Assembly: GCA_937884605.1 (NCBI GenBank)
Contig: CALGDM010000005.1
Coordinates: forward strand, 1 to 64,000
Origin: an uncultured Spiribacter sp.
GTDB taxonomy: Bacteria; Pseudomonadota; Gammaproteobacteria; Nitrococcales; Nitrococcaceae
Length of the DNA stretch: 64,000 nt
Reading direction: 5' to 3'
Position 1 is the first letter of the stretch, and the number at the start of each line of letters is the position of its first letter. The position numbers and the translations under genes are program-made. Below the pieces are notes generated by a model. That model had not been told where the DNA came from. It saw only the letters and a program-made list of their open reading frames with translations, and did no database searches. Below, piece after piece: positions 36,980 through 48,714 of this stretch.

Positions 36980-37520
36980 CGTACACTCCCTCTACATCAT
37001 TCAGCAGTTCAAGGCGCTGTTCGTCAAACCAGACCCGTGCGCCAACGGCATCCACCCGCAAGCCGGGACGGGTCATTGTCACCGGTTGGTCCGTCTCGGC
37101 GAACCGCTCGGGGATTTTTACATCCAGCCGCTGGGTGGTCAGCCGGGTCCGGCCTTCGGGGATCCGGCGGGTCATCACGACATCGCCGCGCAGTCGGGCG
37201 CGGGTGTCGTCATCACCAATCCAGCCATGGTCCGACCGGCCTCGCCAGGGGGCGCCCTGATCGGCCTCCATGCGCCAATCGGGGGAGATCAGACGCCAGC
37301 TGTCCTGTCGCGGGTTGTGGCGCGCATCGGGTGACTGTACCCGCCAGCTGACCCGGCCGTCGGCGTTGGTGGTGGTGAGCGTGACCGTGCGGGCGTAGGC
37401 ATCCAGCCGGGGATCCACCACCGTCCTGGTGTCGCCCTCGTCGCGATCCATGCCAAGCATCCGCCAGCCGAGCAGGGCGGCCAGGATCAGTGCCAGCAGC
37501 ACGATCATGCGGCGGCGCAT
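36963..37520 (-). CDS. lptC: LPS export system protein LptC
   Basis: LptC anchors the LPS bridge at the inner membrane. The 185-residue protein has one N-terminal membrane segment (MIVLLALILAALLGWRML) and a beta-jellyroll domain with MEADQGAPWRGRSDHGWIGD and ARLRGDVVMTRR. It follows kdsD directly; the kdsC phosphatase gene that usually sits between them is missing. Confidence 0.93.
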   Translation of the reverse strand: MRRRMIVLLALILAALLGWRMLGMDRDEGDTRTVVDPRLDAYARTVTLTTTNADGRVSWRVQSPDARHNPRQDSWRLISPDWRMEADQGAPWRGRSDHGWIGDDDTRARLRGDVVMTRRIPEGRTRLTTQRLDVKIPERFAETDQPVTMTRPGLRVDAVGARVWFDEQRLELLNDVEGVYDADSP

Positions 37521-38495
37521 TCAGACCACGCCGCCGCGTAACAGATCATGCATGTTCAACGCCCCCGAGAGCCGGCCGTCGGCGTCATTGACCAGCAGCC
37601 CATTGATGCTGTGCCGCTCCATCAGCTCCAGGGCCTCGGCGGCCAGCTGAGCGGCCTCGACGCAGCGCGGCGCCGGCGTCATTACCGCCGCGATGGGCGT
37701 GGCATGCACGTCCACCCCCTCATCAAGGGCGCGGCGCAGGTCGCCATCGGTGAAGATGCCCGTGACCCGGTGATCGGCATCGACAATCGCGGTCATGCCC
37801 AGCCCCTTGCGGGTCATTTCCAGCAGCGCGTCGGCCATGGGGGTATCCGGGTCCACCGCAGGCACGGCCGCCCCCGTGTGCATCAGATCGTCAATGCGCA
37901 GCAGCAGCCGCCGACCAAGCCGTCCGCCGGGGTGCGAGCGGGCGAAGTCCTCGGCGGTAAAGCCCCGTGCATCCAGCAGCGCAATCGCCAGTGCATCGCC
38001 CATGGCCAGCGCTGCCGTCGTACTCGCGGTGGGCGCCAGTCCCAGCGGGCAGGCTTCGGCGTCAACGCCGGCATTAAGATGGACGGCCGCGGCCTGGGCC
38101 AGCGTGGAATCTGGCTGCCCGGTGATGGCAATCAGGTCCAGTCCGCGCCGTTTGATGGCGGGCAGCAGGCGATTGATCTCGTCGGTTTCGCCGGAATTCG
38201 ACAGGGCGATCACGCAGTCGCCGGCAGCGAGCATGCCCAGGTCGCCGTGCCCGGCCTCGCCCGGGTGGACAAAGAATGCCGGTGTGCCGGTGCTGGCCAG
38301 CGTCGCCGCCAGCTTGCCGGCGATATGCCCCGATTTGCCCATGCCCAACACCACCACTCGGCCACTGCAGGCCAGCAGGATTCGGCAGGCCCGGGCGAAG
38401 GTGCTGTCGATGCGGTCACGCAGCGCAGTCAGTGCCGCGGTCTCGGTATCGATAACAGCCTGTCCCAGGCGACAGAAGTCGGTATCGGCAGTCAT
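37521..38495 (-). CDS. kdsD: Arabinose-5-phosphate isomerase KdsD
   Basis: Converts ribulose-5-phosphate to arabinose-5-phosphate, the precursor of Kdo in lipopolysaccharide. The 324-residue protein has a SIS sugar-isomerase domain (VVVLGMGKSGHIAGKLAATL, ALSNSGETDEI, THPGGRLGRRLLLRI-like end) and two C-terminal CBS domains (MADALLEMTRKGLGMTAIVD and LMERHSINGLLVND). The ATG at 38495 gives the normal length. The stop and the lptC start abut. Confidence 0.95.
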   Translation of the reverse strand: MTADTDFCRLGQAVIDTETAALTALRDRIDSTFARACRILLACSGRVVVLGMGKSGHIAGKLAATLASTGTPAFFVHPGEAGHGDLGMLAAGDCVIALSNSGETDEINRLLPAIKRRGLDLIAITGQPDSTLAQAAAVHLNAGVDAEACPLGLAPTASTTAALAMGDALAIALLDARGFTAEDFARSHPGGRLGRRLLLRIDDLMHTGAAVPAVDPDTPMADALLEMTRKGLGMTAIVDADHRVTGIFTDGDLRRALDEGVDVHATPIAAVMTPAPRCVEAAQLAAEALELMERHSINGLLVNDADGRLSGALNMHDLLRGGVV

Positions 38496-38506
38496 TGCTC
38501 TCGCTC

Positions 38507-39481
38507 TTAATGGTGGCTGAAGAACAGCAGGGCCTGGTAGGCAACATAAGCGCCCACCAGCAGCCCGCCTTCCCATCGGCCCAGGCGGCCGCGCCTGCCC
38601 AGTCCATAGCCCACAACCAGTAGGGCCAGCATGAAGCCGGTCATTATCCCGTAGTCGCGGGCCAGATCACCCTGATCAAAGCCAAATGGCGCGATCGCAC
38701 CGGCAATGCCCAGGACCGCAAGCAGGTTGAACAGATTGGAGCCGATGATATTGCCCACGGCAAGCTCGCTCTCGCCGCGACGCACGCTGGCGAGACCCGC
38801 GGCAAGCTCCGGTAGACTGGTGCCGATGGCGACGATGGTCAGTCCGATGATCAGATCACTGACGCCCAGCTGACCGGCAAGCAATACCGCCGCCCAGACC
38901 AGCAGTCGCGAGCTGGCAATCAGCAGCACCAGGCCGAGCAGCGTCCAGCGCAGTGCCTGTGCAACGGGCATCGCGTCGGGCATCGCTGATTCGAGTTCGC
39001 GGGCAATGACGGCATCACCGCGCACGGGATGCCGGGCCTGCCAGGCCATCCAGGCCAGAACGGCCAGCATGCCGGCAAGCAGTGCCAGCCCATCCAGCCG
39101 CGACAACGTCCCGTCCGCCAGCAGCGCGCCGGTGGCCACGACCACCAGCATCAGCAGCGGGATCTCGCGCCGGATCACGCCGGGACTGATGAGCAGCGGG
39201 CTGACCAGTGCGGTGGTCCCGAGGATCAATCCGACGTTGGCGATGTTCGATCCCAGCGCATTGCCCAGCGCGATGCCGGGGGTTCCGTCGATGGCAGCAA
39301 TGGCCGAGACGAGCATTTCCGGCAGCGAGGTGCCGATGCCGACCACGGTCAGTCCGATGAGCAGGCTCGAGACGCCCAGTTGACGCGCCAGCGCCGAGCT
39401 GCCGTCGACGAATCGATCGGCGCTCCAGGCGAGGATGACAAATCCGACGGTGATGACGACGATGAGCGAGGCGATCAGCAT
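38507..39481 (-). CDS. yrbG: Calcium/sodium antiporter, YrbG type
   Basis: A CaCA-family exchanger of the inner membrane. The 324-residue protein has ten or so membrane segments in two inverted halves, each with the alpha-repeat motif: GLTVVGIGTSLPEMLVSAIA with GNALGSNIANVGLILG, and GLTIVAIGTSLPELAAGLAS with GNIIGSNLFNLLAVLG. The ATG at 39481 removes upstream non-coding frame. It precedes kdsD as in E. coli (yrbG-kdsD-kdsC), and diverges from mlaF. Confidence 0.94.
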   Translation of the reverse strand: MLIASLIVVITVGFVILAWSADRFVDGSSALARQLGVSSLLIGLTVVGIGTSLPEMLVSAIAAIDGTPGIALGNALGSNIANVGLILGTTALVSPLLISPGVIRREIPLLMLVVVATGALLADGTLSRLDGLALLAGMLAVLAWMAWQARHPVRGDAVIARELESAMPDAMPVAQALRWTLLGLVLLIASSRLLVWAAVLLAGQLGVSDLIIGLTIVAIGTSLPELAAGLASVRRGESELAVGNIIGSNLFNLLAVLGIAGAIAPFGFDQGDLARDYGIMTGFMLALLVVGYGLGRRGRLGRWEGGLLVGAYVAYQALLFFSHH

Positions 39482-39524
39482 GCAGGCCCGTCCCTGAAAG
39501 GTGCAACGCCACAAGGTATCGCAT

Positions 39525-39553
39525 TTGACCGCCTTCATGCCTTGGCGGATACT
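39525..39553 (+). promoter_or_regulatory. Predicted sigma-70 promoter of the mla operon
   Basis: TTGACC (39525-39530) and GATACT (39548-39553) are exactly 17 bases apart, in the 112-base gap between yrbG and mlaF. The expected start is about 35 bases before the mlaF ATG. Confidence 0.65.
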
Positions 39554-39593
39554 CCAGCACTCCTCACGCATCGATATCAGCGAAGCCATCCGC

Positions 39594-40409
39594 ATGCCAA
39601 CTACCGAGTCCGAGGCCCTGATCGACCTGAGCGGTGTTGTCTTCAGCCGCGGCAGCAATCGGCTGTTCAACGGTGTGGATCTGCAGGTCAGACGCGGCGA
39701 AGTCGTGGCGATCATGGGCCCCAGCGGAACCGGCAAGACGACGCTGCTGCGCCTCATCGGCGGCCAGCTGCGGGCGGCCGCCGGGCGCGTCGCCGTCGAT
39801 GGCCAGGCCGTCGATCAGCTTTCGCGACGCGATCTCTACCGCCTCCGGCGGCGCATGGGGGTGCTGTTTCAGAGTGGTGCGCTGTTCACCGACATGACCT
39901 GCTTCGAGAACGTGGCATTCCCGCTGCGCGAGCACACCGACCTGCCCGAAACACTGATTCGCACCGTGGTGCTGATGAAGCTCGAGGCGGTCGGGCTGCG
40001 CGGCGCCCGCGACCTGTATCCCGGCGAACTCTCCGGCGGCATGTCACGACGGGTATCACTGGCTCGAGCGTTGGCCCTCGACCCCGAGATCATCCTCTAC
40101 GACGAGCCCTTCGCGGGTCAGGACCCGATCTCCATGGGCGCTTTGATGCAGTTGATCCGTCAGCTCAACGATGCCCTCGGGCTGACCAGCGTGGTGGTCT
40201 CGCACGATGTCGACGAAACCCTTCGCATTGCCGACCGGGCCTACGTGATCTCGGGCGGCGAGGTGATCGCGGCGGGGACGCCGGAGGCCCTCCGTCACAG
40301 TGAAAGCCGCTGGGTGGATCAGTTTCTCAATGCATTGCCCGACGGGCCGGTGCCGTTCCACTACCCCGCGCCGCCGATCGCCGACGATCTCTGCGGGGAG
40401 GGGCGATGA
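39594..40409 (+). CDS. mlaF: Phospholipid transport ABC ATP-binding protein MlaF
   Basis: MlaF is the ATPase of the MlaFEDB complex that moves phospholipids between the membranes. The 271-residue protein has Walker [19 protein letters not shown], signature [17 protein letters not shown], Walker [14 protein letters not shown] and H-loop [10 protein letters not shown]. The ATG at 39594 is used; an upstream open stretch to 39501 overlaps the promoter. Its stop overlaps mlaE by four bases. Confidence 0.95.
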   Translation: MPTTESEALIDLSGVVFSRGSNRLFNGVDLQVRRGEVVAIMGPSGTGKTTLLRLIGGQLRAAAGRVAVDGQAVDQLSRRDLYRLRRRMGVLFQSGALFTDMTCFENVAFPLREHTDLPETLIRTVVLMKLEAVGLRGARDLYPGELSGGMSRRVSLARALALDPEIILYDEPFAGQDPISMGALMQLIRQLNDALGLTSVVVSHDVDETLRIADRAYVISGGEVIAAGTPEALRHSESRWVDQFLNALPDGPVPFHYPAPPIADDLCGEGR

Positions 40410-41182
40410 TCGGCATGCTCCAGCGGCTCGGGGCCTCGACCCTCGAGACGGCGGCCACGCTCGGCCGGGCGGTGCTGTTTCTGCTCCGGGTCCTGCGGGG
40501 ATCGGGCGAGCTGATCCGGCGCCCGGGTCTGCTGGTCCACGAAATGTACTCGGTGGGCGTGCTGACGCTGGTCATCATTGTCGTCTCGGGGCTTTTCGTG
40601 GGGATGGTGCTTGCCCTGCAGGGCTACTACACCCTGGTCGATTTCGGCGCCGAGCAGTCGCTGGGGGTGCTGGTCGCGCTGTCGCTTACCCGTGAACTGG
40701 GTCCGGTGGTCACGGCACTGCTGTTTGCCGGTCGGGCCGGCTCGGCGCTGACCGCCGAAATCGGATTGATGAAGGCCACTGAACAGCTCGCCGGCATGGA
40801 GATGATGGCGGTTGACCCCGAGCATCGCGTCATCGCGCCGCGACTGGCCGCGGCGATCCTGTCGCTGCCGCTGCTGACCGTGATCTTCAATGTCCTGGGC
40901 GTAACCGGCGCCTGGCTGGTCAGCGTCAATCTGCTGGGCGTGGATGGCGGATCGTTCTGGTCGCAGATGCAGTCCCAGGTCAGCTTTTCCGACGATATTC
41001 TCAATGGGTTGATCAAGAGCGTGATGTTCGGCGTGGTGGCCGGCTGGATTGCGGTGTTCAACGGTTACGACTGTCGGCCCACCTCCCACGGTGTGAGCCG
41101 GGCCACGACCCGGACGGTGGTGGTGACATCGCTGATCGTGCTGGGGCTCGATTTTGTGCTGACAGCACTCATGTTCGACTGA
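40406..41182 (+). CDS. mlaE: Phospholipid transport permease MlaE
   Basis: MlaE is the membrane subunit of the Mla transporter. The 258-residue protein starts with an amphipathic helix, then has five or six membrane segments and the permease motif [26 protein letters not shown]-like region around residues 90-115. [20 protein letters not shown] is the first clear membrane segment. The conserved order mlaF-mlaE-mlaD follows. Confidence 0.95.
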   Translation: MIGMLQRLGASTLETAATLGRAVLFLLRVLRGSGELIRRPGLLVHEMYSVGVLTLVIIVVSGLFVGMVLALQGYYTLVDFGAEQSLGVLVALSLTRELGPVVTALLFAGRAGSALTAEIGLMKATEQLAGMEMMAVDPEHRVIAPRLAAAILSLPLLTVIFNVLGVTGAWLVSVNLLGVDGGSFWSQMQSQVSFSDDILNGLIKSVMFGVVAGWIAVFNGYDCRPTSHGVSRATTRTVVVTSLIVLGLDFVLTALMFD

Positions 41183-41196
41183 CGGAGGTTTGTCCG

Positions 41197-41667
41197 GTGG
41201 ATAATTCCCGAACGATGGAAATTGCGGTCGGCGCCTTCGTGGCCGCCGGCCTTGCCGCGTTGTTCGTGCTGGCGATGCAGGTGAGCAACATCACCGCCTT
41301 TCAGCGCACCGAAGGCTATACGGTGGACGCTTACTTCCAGAATGTCGGCGGCCTGAGAGAGCGCGCCCCCGTGAGTCTCAGCGGCGTGCAGATCGGGCGG
41401 GTCAGCGCGATCAGGCTCGACCCCGACCGGTTCGAGGCCCGCGTCGAGCTCACCATTCGGTCCGAGTACGACAATCTGCCCAGTGACACGGCGGCGCGGG
41501 TGCGCACATCGGGGCTGCTCGGCGAGCAGTATGTCTCGCTGCAGCCCGGCGGTATGCCCGACTCGCTCGGGCCCGGTGACGAAATCACGCTGACGCAGTC
41601 GGCGCTGGTCCTCGAGGAGATTGTCGGGCAGTTTCTTTATGAGCAGTCCAGCGGGGACGATCAGTGA
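41197..41667 (+). CDS. mlaD: Outer-membrane lipid asymmetry protein MlaD
   Basis: MlaD forms the hexameric MCE-domain ring on the periplasmic face of the Mla transporter. The 156-residue protein has one membrane segment (IAVGAFVAAGLAALFVLAMQ) and an MCE domain with YTVDAYFQNVGGLRERAPVS and VRTSGLLGEQYVSLQPGG. The GTG at 41197 has GGAGG nine bases upstream. The next gene is mlaB in a GTGA overlap; the periplasmic carrier gene mlaC is not in the operon. Confidence 0.94.
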   Translation: MDNSRTMEIAVGAFVAAGLAALFVLAMQVSNITAFQRTEGYTVDAYFQNVGGLRERAPVSLSGVQIGRVSAIRLDPDRFEARVELTIRSEYDNLPSDTAARVRTSGLLGEQYVSLQPGGMPDSLGPGDEITLTQSALVLEEIVGQFLYEQSSGDDQ

Positions 41668-41977
41668 CACCCGCGCAGATCACCGGAACCGCCCCCCAGG
41701 CCCTGGGCGTTGAGGGCGATCTGACCGCGCGGACGGTGCCGGGCCTCATGGAGAAACTACCCGTTGCCGCCGGCGTGCATCGGGCCGATCTGACCGGTGT
41801 GCGCCAGGTCGACAGTGCCGGGCTGGCGCTGCTGGTGGAGTGGAAGCGCCGCCTCGAGGCCGATCAGGGCCGTCTTGAGCTGGTCGGGGTGCCCGAAGGG
41901 CTCCTGCGGCTCGCGCGGATCAGTTCGGTTGATACACTGTTGGGCTTTCAGGCGACAGATTCGGGGGATACAGGGCA

Positions 41978-41981
<4 letters not shown>
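41664..41981 (+). CDS. mlaB: STAS-domain protein MlaB
   Basis: MlaB is the cytoplasmic STAS subunit that supports MlaF activity. The 105-residue protein has the STAS core ALGVEGDLTARTVPGLMEKL and HRADLTGVRQVDSAGLALLV, including the conserved serine after the Asp. The GTG start overlaps mlaD and the stop overlaps ibaG. A small STAS gene in this position is MlaB by context. Confidence 0.88.
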
Positions 41982-44141
<2,160 letters not shown>

Positions 44142-44145
<4 letters not shown>

Positions 44146-45452
44146 ATCGCATGGTGGAAATACAGCGCCTCAGCACGACACAGCCCGACTTCAAAGATCA
44201 GCTCCGCTCGCTGACGGACTGGGATGATGGTGCCACGCACGGCGTCGAATCGGCGGTGGCAGAAATCCTCGCCGCAGTGCGCGAGCAGGGGGATGCCGCG
44301 CTGCGCTACTACAGCGAGCATCTCGATGGGCTGACAGTGGGGTCGGTCAGCGAGCTCGAGGTGGATGCCGCGCAATGTCAGGCGGCGCTGGAGGGGCTCG
44401 AGCGTGCCGATCGCGAGGCTCTGGAGACCGCCGCGGCGCGGATTCGTCACTACCACCTGCACCAGCGTCAGGCCGACTGGGAAAAAACCGAAGCCGACGG
44501 CAGTCGGCTCGGTCAGCAGGTGCGTGCCCTCGAGCGGGTCGGGATCTATGTGCCCGGTGGCAAGGCCGCCTATCCGTCCTCGGTGCTGATGAATGCGATT
44601 CCGGCGCATGTCGCCGGGGTCCAGGAGATCATCATGGTGGCTCCGGCGCCGGGCGGGCATATTGCGCCCATGGTGCTGGCGGCGGCGGCTGTGGCGGGCG
44701 TGGACCGGCTGTTTCTGCTGGGCGGCGCGCAGGCGGTGGCAGCCCTTGCCTACGGCACCGAGACGCTGCCGGCGGTGGACAAGATCGTCGGCCCGGGCAA
44801 CGCCTATGTGGCCGAGGCCAAGCGGCGGGTGTTCGGCCATGTCGGTATCGACATGGTGGCCGGCCCCTCCGAGATCCTGATCGTCTGCGATGGCCAGACC
44901 GATCCGGAATGGACGGCCATGGATCTTTTCTCGCAGGCCGAGCACGACGAGGATGCCCGGGCGCTGCTGATCTGTCCCGAGGCGCGCTATCTGGATGACG
45001 TGCAGGCGGCCATGGAGCGGTTGCTTCCCGACATGGAGCGCTCCGAGATCATCCGTGCATCGCTCGCCCGGCGCGGGGCAATGATCTGCGTGCGTGATCT
45101 GGCGGAAGCGGCGGACGTCGCCAACTCGATCGCCCCCGAGCATCTCGAGCTTTCCGTGGTTGAGCCTGAGCGGCTGGCGGCCTCCATCCACCATGCGGGT
45201 GCGATCTTTCTGGGCCGGTACACCCCCGAGGCGTTCGGTGACTACTGCGCGGGTCCCAGCCACGTGCTGCCCACCTCGCGCACGGCCCGCTTCGCCTCAC
45301 CGCTGGGGGTCTATGACTTCTGCAAGACCACCAGCCTGGTGCAGTGCACGGCCGATGGGGCGGCGGTGCTGGGGCCGATCGCCGCCCGGCTCGCGCGCTG
45401 CGAGGGGCTGACGGCCCATGCCCGGTCCGCGGAGCTGCGCTACCGGGACTGA
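44142..45452 (+). CDS. hisD: Histidinol dehydrogenase
   Basis: Oxidises histidinol to histidine in two NAD-dependent steps. The 436-residue protein has [20 protein letters not shown], the nucleotide region [17 protein letters not shown], and the zinc ligands in [17 protein letters not shown] use the GTG at 44142, which overlaps the hisG stop (GTGA); an ATG three codons on is the alternative. It ends three bases from the convergent protease gene. Confidence 0.97.
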
Positions 45453-45455
45453 CCG

Positions 45456-46625
45456 TCAGGGTTGCGGCGGGCGCTGCGGCGCATCGCCGTTGAGGTCGGT
45501 GGGTCGCTCGGCGATTTCCACTTCCCAGCGTCGGGGCTCGCCGTCGCGCCGGCCGTTGAGGATGACGTCGCGGCCGGGTGGTTGCTCCGTGATCCAGCTG
45601 AGCAATCCCTGGACGGTCCGTACCGGTTGGCCATTGGCCGTCTCGACGATATCCCCCGCTGCAAGGCCGGCGCGATCCGCCGGTCCCCCCGGCAGCACGG
45701 CGGCGACGCGCAGCCCGCCGCGTCCCTGATTGGGCTGGATCTGGGCCCCGATCCAGCCCCGAATCACGCGCCCGTCCTCGATGATATCGGTGAGTACCGA
45801 TTGGGCAAGATCCGCCGGGATGGCGAAGCCGATGCCGGTGGAGCCGCCGCTGTCACTGAAAATGGCGGTGTTGATCCCGATCACCTCGCCGCGGGCGTTG
45901 ATCAGCGCGCCGCCGGAATTGCCGGGGTTGATCGCCGCATCGGTCTGGATGAAGTTCTCGAAGGTGGTCAGCCCGACCTCGCTGCGGCCAAGGGCACTGA
46001 TAATCCCCTGGGTGACTGTCTGCCCAACCCCAAACGGATTGCCAATGGCGAACACGACATCGCCGACGCGGTTCTCGTGTCCGTTCGCCAGCGGCACATG
46101 GGGGAGGTTGTCGGCATTGATCTGCAACACGGCCAGATCCGACTCGGGATCGGTGCCGATGACCTGTGCCGGCGCGTTTCGGCCATCTGCCAGCATGACC
46201 TGAATACGTGCGGCACCGCGGATGACATGGTGGTTGGTGAGCAGATGGCCGGATTCCGCAACCAGCAGGCCTGATCCAAGTGAGGTATCGAGCCGTTCCT
46301 GCTCCTGGGCGGTCATGCCACCGAGCAGCTCATCAAGGGCCGGCGAGTCGAGGAAGACATTGCGCGGATCCGGGTTGCGCGATGCGGTATAGATGTTGAC
46401 CACCGCGGGGGCAGCGATTTCCACCGCCTCGGCGTAGGTGAATGGCTGGCCATCCGCGGATGGCTGCAGCGTATCAGCGCGCAGGCTCTGTTCGGCGTTG
46501 GTGGCTGACGGTCCGGAAGGGCGGCCACCGAGCAGTTCCGGCGCCAGCCAGACCACGGTGATGGCGACGATCACCCCGACCAGAACATAACTGATCACAA
46601 AACGAGTCAAGCGTTTAAAGGCCAT
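45456..46625 (-). CDS. degS: DegS/AlgW-type membrane-anchored serine protease
   Basis: Proteases of this type sense misfolded outer-membrane proteins and cleave an anti-sigma factor to start the sigma-E response. The 389-residue protein has one N-terminal membrane anchor (FVISYVLVGVIVAITVVWLA), a trypsin-like domain with His in LLTNHHVIRG, Asp in ESDLAVLQI and Ser in NPGNSGGALINA, and a single C-terminal PDZ domain (RVAAVLPGGPADRAGLAAGD). One PDZ and the anchor favour DegS over DegP. The ATG at 46625 is preferred over a start 13 codons upstream. Confidence 0.9.
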   Translation of the reverse strand: MAFKRLTRFVISYVLVGVIVAITVVWLAPELLGGRPSGPSATNAEQSLRADTLQPSADGQPFTYAEAVEIAAPAVVNIYTASRNPDPRNVFLDSPALDELLGGMTAQEQERLDTSLGSGLLVAESGHLLTNHHVIRGAARIQVMLADGRNAPAQVIGTDPESDLAVLQINADNLPHVPLANGHENRVGDVVFAIGNPFGVGQTVTQGIISALGRSEVGLTTFENFIQTDAAINPGNSGGALINARGEVIGINTAIFSDSGGSTGIGFAIPADLAQSVLTDIIEDGRVIRGWIGAQIQPNQGRGGLRVAAVLPGGPADRAGLAAGDIVETANGQPVRTVQGLLSWITEQPPGRDVILNGRRDGEPRRWEVEIAERPTDLNGDAPQRPPQP

Positions 46626-46663
46626 GCGCGGTATCCGTTCCACCACTGCGTGGATAAACCTCA

Positions 46664-46669
46664 ATCATA
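46664..46669 (-). promoter_or_regulatory. Possible -10 box of the degS-type gene
   Basis: The minus strand has TATGAT at 46669-46664, about 40 bases before the ATG. No clear -35 box lies at the right distance, and I see no sigma-E consensus. Confidence 0.35.
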
Positions 46670-46736
46670 CACCGAAAGCGCCCCTCGCGACTCGCGCAAA
46701 AGGCGATTGGACAGCGCCGCCACACCGCCGCCGATC

Positions 46737-46765
46737 TTGACGATGGACGCTCGATGCGGGATTCT
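46737..46765 (+). promoter_or_regulatory. Possible promoter of petABC
   Basis: TTGACG (46737-46742) is followed after 17 bases by GATTCT (46760-46765). This leaves a leader of about 100 bases before petA, in the 245-base divergent gap, the longest intergenic region apart from the rnpB area. Other than the two promoters I see nothing in this gap. Confidence 0.45.
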
Positions 46766-46870
46766 ACCGGCATTGCGGACAGTGTCCGATCGTGCGCGCT
46801 CGGTGGGTCGTCCGGCTCCCGGCGACGATGCTGCTCCCGCCTACAGGTAGGCCTGACCCAGAGGATCCAG

Positions 46871-47461
46871 ATGTCAGAGGACAAAGCAAACAACAGCCGT
46901 CGCCGATTTCTGACCGGCGCGGTCGGTGTCGTGGGTGGTATCGGTGCGGCCTACGTCGCGGTGCCGTTTCTGGCGTACTGGAATCCAAGTGCGCGGACCC
47001 GCGCCGCGGGCGCGCCGGTGGAGGTCGATACCTCGACGATGCAGCCGGGGCAGAAGGTCAATGTGACCTGGCGCGGGCAGCCCGTGTGGGTAATCCGCCG
47101 CTCGGAGTCGGCGATTGATTCGCTGGCCGGGCATGACGACGTGCTCAGTGATCCGGATTCTGCGGTTGCCAGCCAGCAGCCGGCCTACGCGCAGAACATG
47201 TACCGCTCGGTTGAGCCGGAGTTTTTCGTGGTCGTGCCGATCTGCACCCATCTGGGCTGCATTCCCTCATTCATGCCGCAGCCGGGCTCTCTCGATACCA
47301 ACTGGCCGGGCGGTTTCTTCTGCCCGTGCCACGGCTCCAAGTTTGATAACGCGGGTCGGGTGTACGCCGGTGTTCCGGCGCCGACCAATCTGGAAGTCCC
47401 CCCCTACCGTCTAGCCGATGACGGCGTGATCGTGGTCGGGGAAGATCAGGAGGCCGCCTGA
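46871..47461 (+). CDS. petA: Ubiquinol-cytochrome c reductase Rieske iron-sulfur subunit
   Basis: The Rieske protein moves electrons from quinol to cytochrome c1 in complex III. The 196-residue protein has a twin-arginine start (NSRRRFLTGAVG), an N-terminal membrane segment, and both halves of the 2Fe-2S site, CTHLGC and CPCHGS, each with Cys and His ligands, followed by the PAPTNLEVPPY end. The ATG at 46871 follows a weak ribosome site. It shares one base with petB. Confidence 0.97.
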   Translation: MSEDKANNSRRRFLTGAVGVVGGIGAAYVAVPFLAYWNPSARTRAAGAPVEVDTSTMQPGQKVNVTWRGQPVWVIRRSESAIDSLAGHDDVLSDPDSAVASQQPAYAQNMYRSVEPEFFVVVPICTHLGCIPSFMPQPGSLDTNWPGGFFCPCHGSKFDNAGRVYAGVPAPTNLEVPPYRLADDGVIVVGEDQEAA

Positions 47462-48714
47462 TGAGCGATACGAGCAAGGTTCAGGGTGGCGTGCTGGGGT
47501 GGGTCGATGCCCGTTTCCCGCTCAGCCGCATGTGGAACGAGCATGTTGGCGAGTACTACGCCCCCAAGAACTTCAATATCTGGTACTACTTCGGCGCGCT
47601 ATCGCTGTTCGTGCTGGTCAACCAGCTACTCACCGGCATCTGGCTGACCATGAACTACAACCCCTCGGCCGAAGGGGCGTTTTCGTCGGTCGAGTACATC
47701 ATGCGCGACGTCGAGTGGGGATGGCTCATCCGCTACATGCACTCGACCGGGGCATCGGCCTTCTTTGTCGTCGTCTACCTCCACATGTTCCGCGCATTGC
47801 TCTATGGCTCCTATCAAAAGCCCCGGGAGCTGATCTGGGTGTTCGGCATGATCATCTACGTCGCTCTCATGGCCGAGGCGTTCATGGGCTATCTGCTGCC
47901 CTGGGGGCAGATGTCGTACTGGGGCGCGCAGGTCATCATCTCGCTGTTCGGTGCCATTCCAGGCGTCGGCGAGGAACTGGCCCTGTGGATTCGCGGCGAC
48001 TACAACATCTCGGGCGTCACCCTGAACCGATTCTTTGCCCTGCACGTCGTGGCGCTGCCGCTGGCGCTGGTGGGGCTGGTGGTTTTTCATATCCTGGCGC
48101 TCCACGAAGTCGGGTCGAATAATCCCGACGGTGTCGACATCAAGAAGAACAAGGACGCGAGCGGCAAGCCAAAAGACGGCATCCCGTTCCATCCCTACTA
48201 CACCGTCAAGGATACCTTCGGTCTGGGCGTATTCCTGATCTTCTTCTCGGCGGTGGTCTTTTTTGCCCCGGAGATGGGGGGATTGTTCCTTGAGCCGCCC
48301 AACTTCCAGCCGGCCGATCCCATGCAGACGCCGGCGCATATCGCACCGGTGTGGTATTTCACTGCGTTCTACTCGATCCTGCGGGCGATTCCCGACAAGC
48401 TCGGGGGTGTGATAGCGATGGGCTCCGCGATCTTCCTGCTGTTCCTGCTGCCATGGATCGACCGCGGGCGGGTGCGCTCGGTGCGCTATCGCGGGCTGGG
48501 TCACAAGCTGGCGCTGGGGCTGTTTGCGGTGGCCTTCGTCTGCCTCAGTTATCTTGGGCTGCAGGCGCCTTCGGATCTGTACTTCGGTCTGACGGTGACG
48601 ACCTGGGCGCAGATCTGGAGCGCGGTCTACTTCGGCTTTTTCATATTCCTGTTCGCCTACACGGCGTTTGGATTCGAGCGTACCAAGCCGGTACCGGACC
48701 GGGTGACGGACTGA
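47461..48714 (+). CDS. petB: Cytochrome b of the bc1 complex (PVWY variant)
   Basis: Cytochrome b carries the two haems b and both quinone sites of complex III. The 417-residue protein is full length with eight membrane segments. The four haem histidines are in MHSTGASAFFVVVYLHMF and FFALHVVALPLALVGLVVFH. The Qo-site motif that is PEWY in most enzymes reads PVWY here (residues 296-299, in APVWYFTAFY), so the usual proton-accepting glutamate is Val. The stop overlaps the petC start. Confidence 0.97.
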   Translation: MSDTSKVQGGVLGWVDARFPLSRMWNEHVGEYYAPKNFNIWYYFGALSLFVLVNQLLTGIWLTMNYNPSAEGAFSSVEYIMRDVEWGWLIRYMHSTGASAFFVVVYLHMFRALLYGSYQKPRELIWVFGMIIYVALMAEAFMGYLLPWGQMSYWGAQVIISLFGAIPGVGEELALWIRGDYNISGVTLNRFFALHVVALPLALVGLVVFHILALHEVGSNNPDGVDIKKNKDASGKPKDGIPFHPYYTVKDTFGLGVFLIFFSAVVFFAPEMGGLFLEPPNFQPADPMQTPAHIAPVWYFTAFYSILRAIPDKLGGVIAMGSAIFLLFLLPWIDRGRVRSVRYRGLGHKLALGLFAVAFVCLSYLGLQAPSDLYFGLTVTTWAQIWSAVYFGFFIFLFAYTAFGFERTKPVPDRVTD

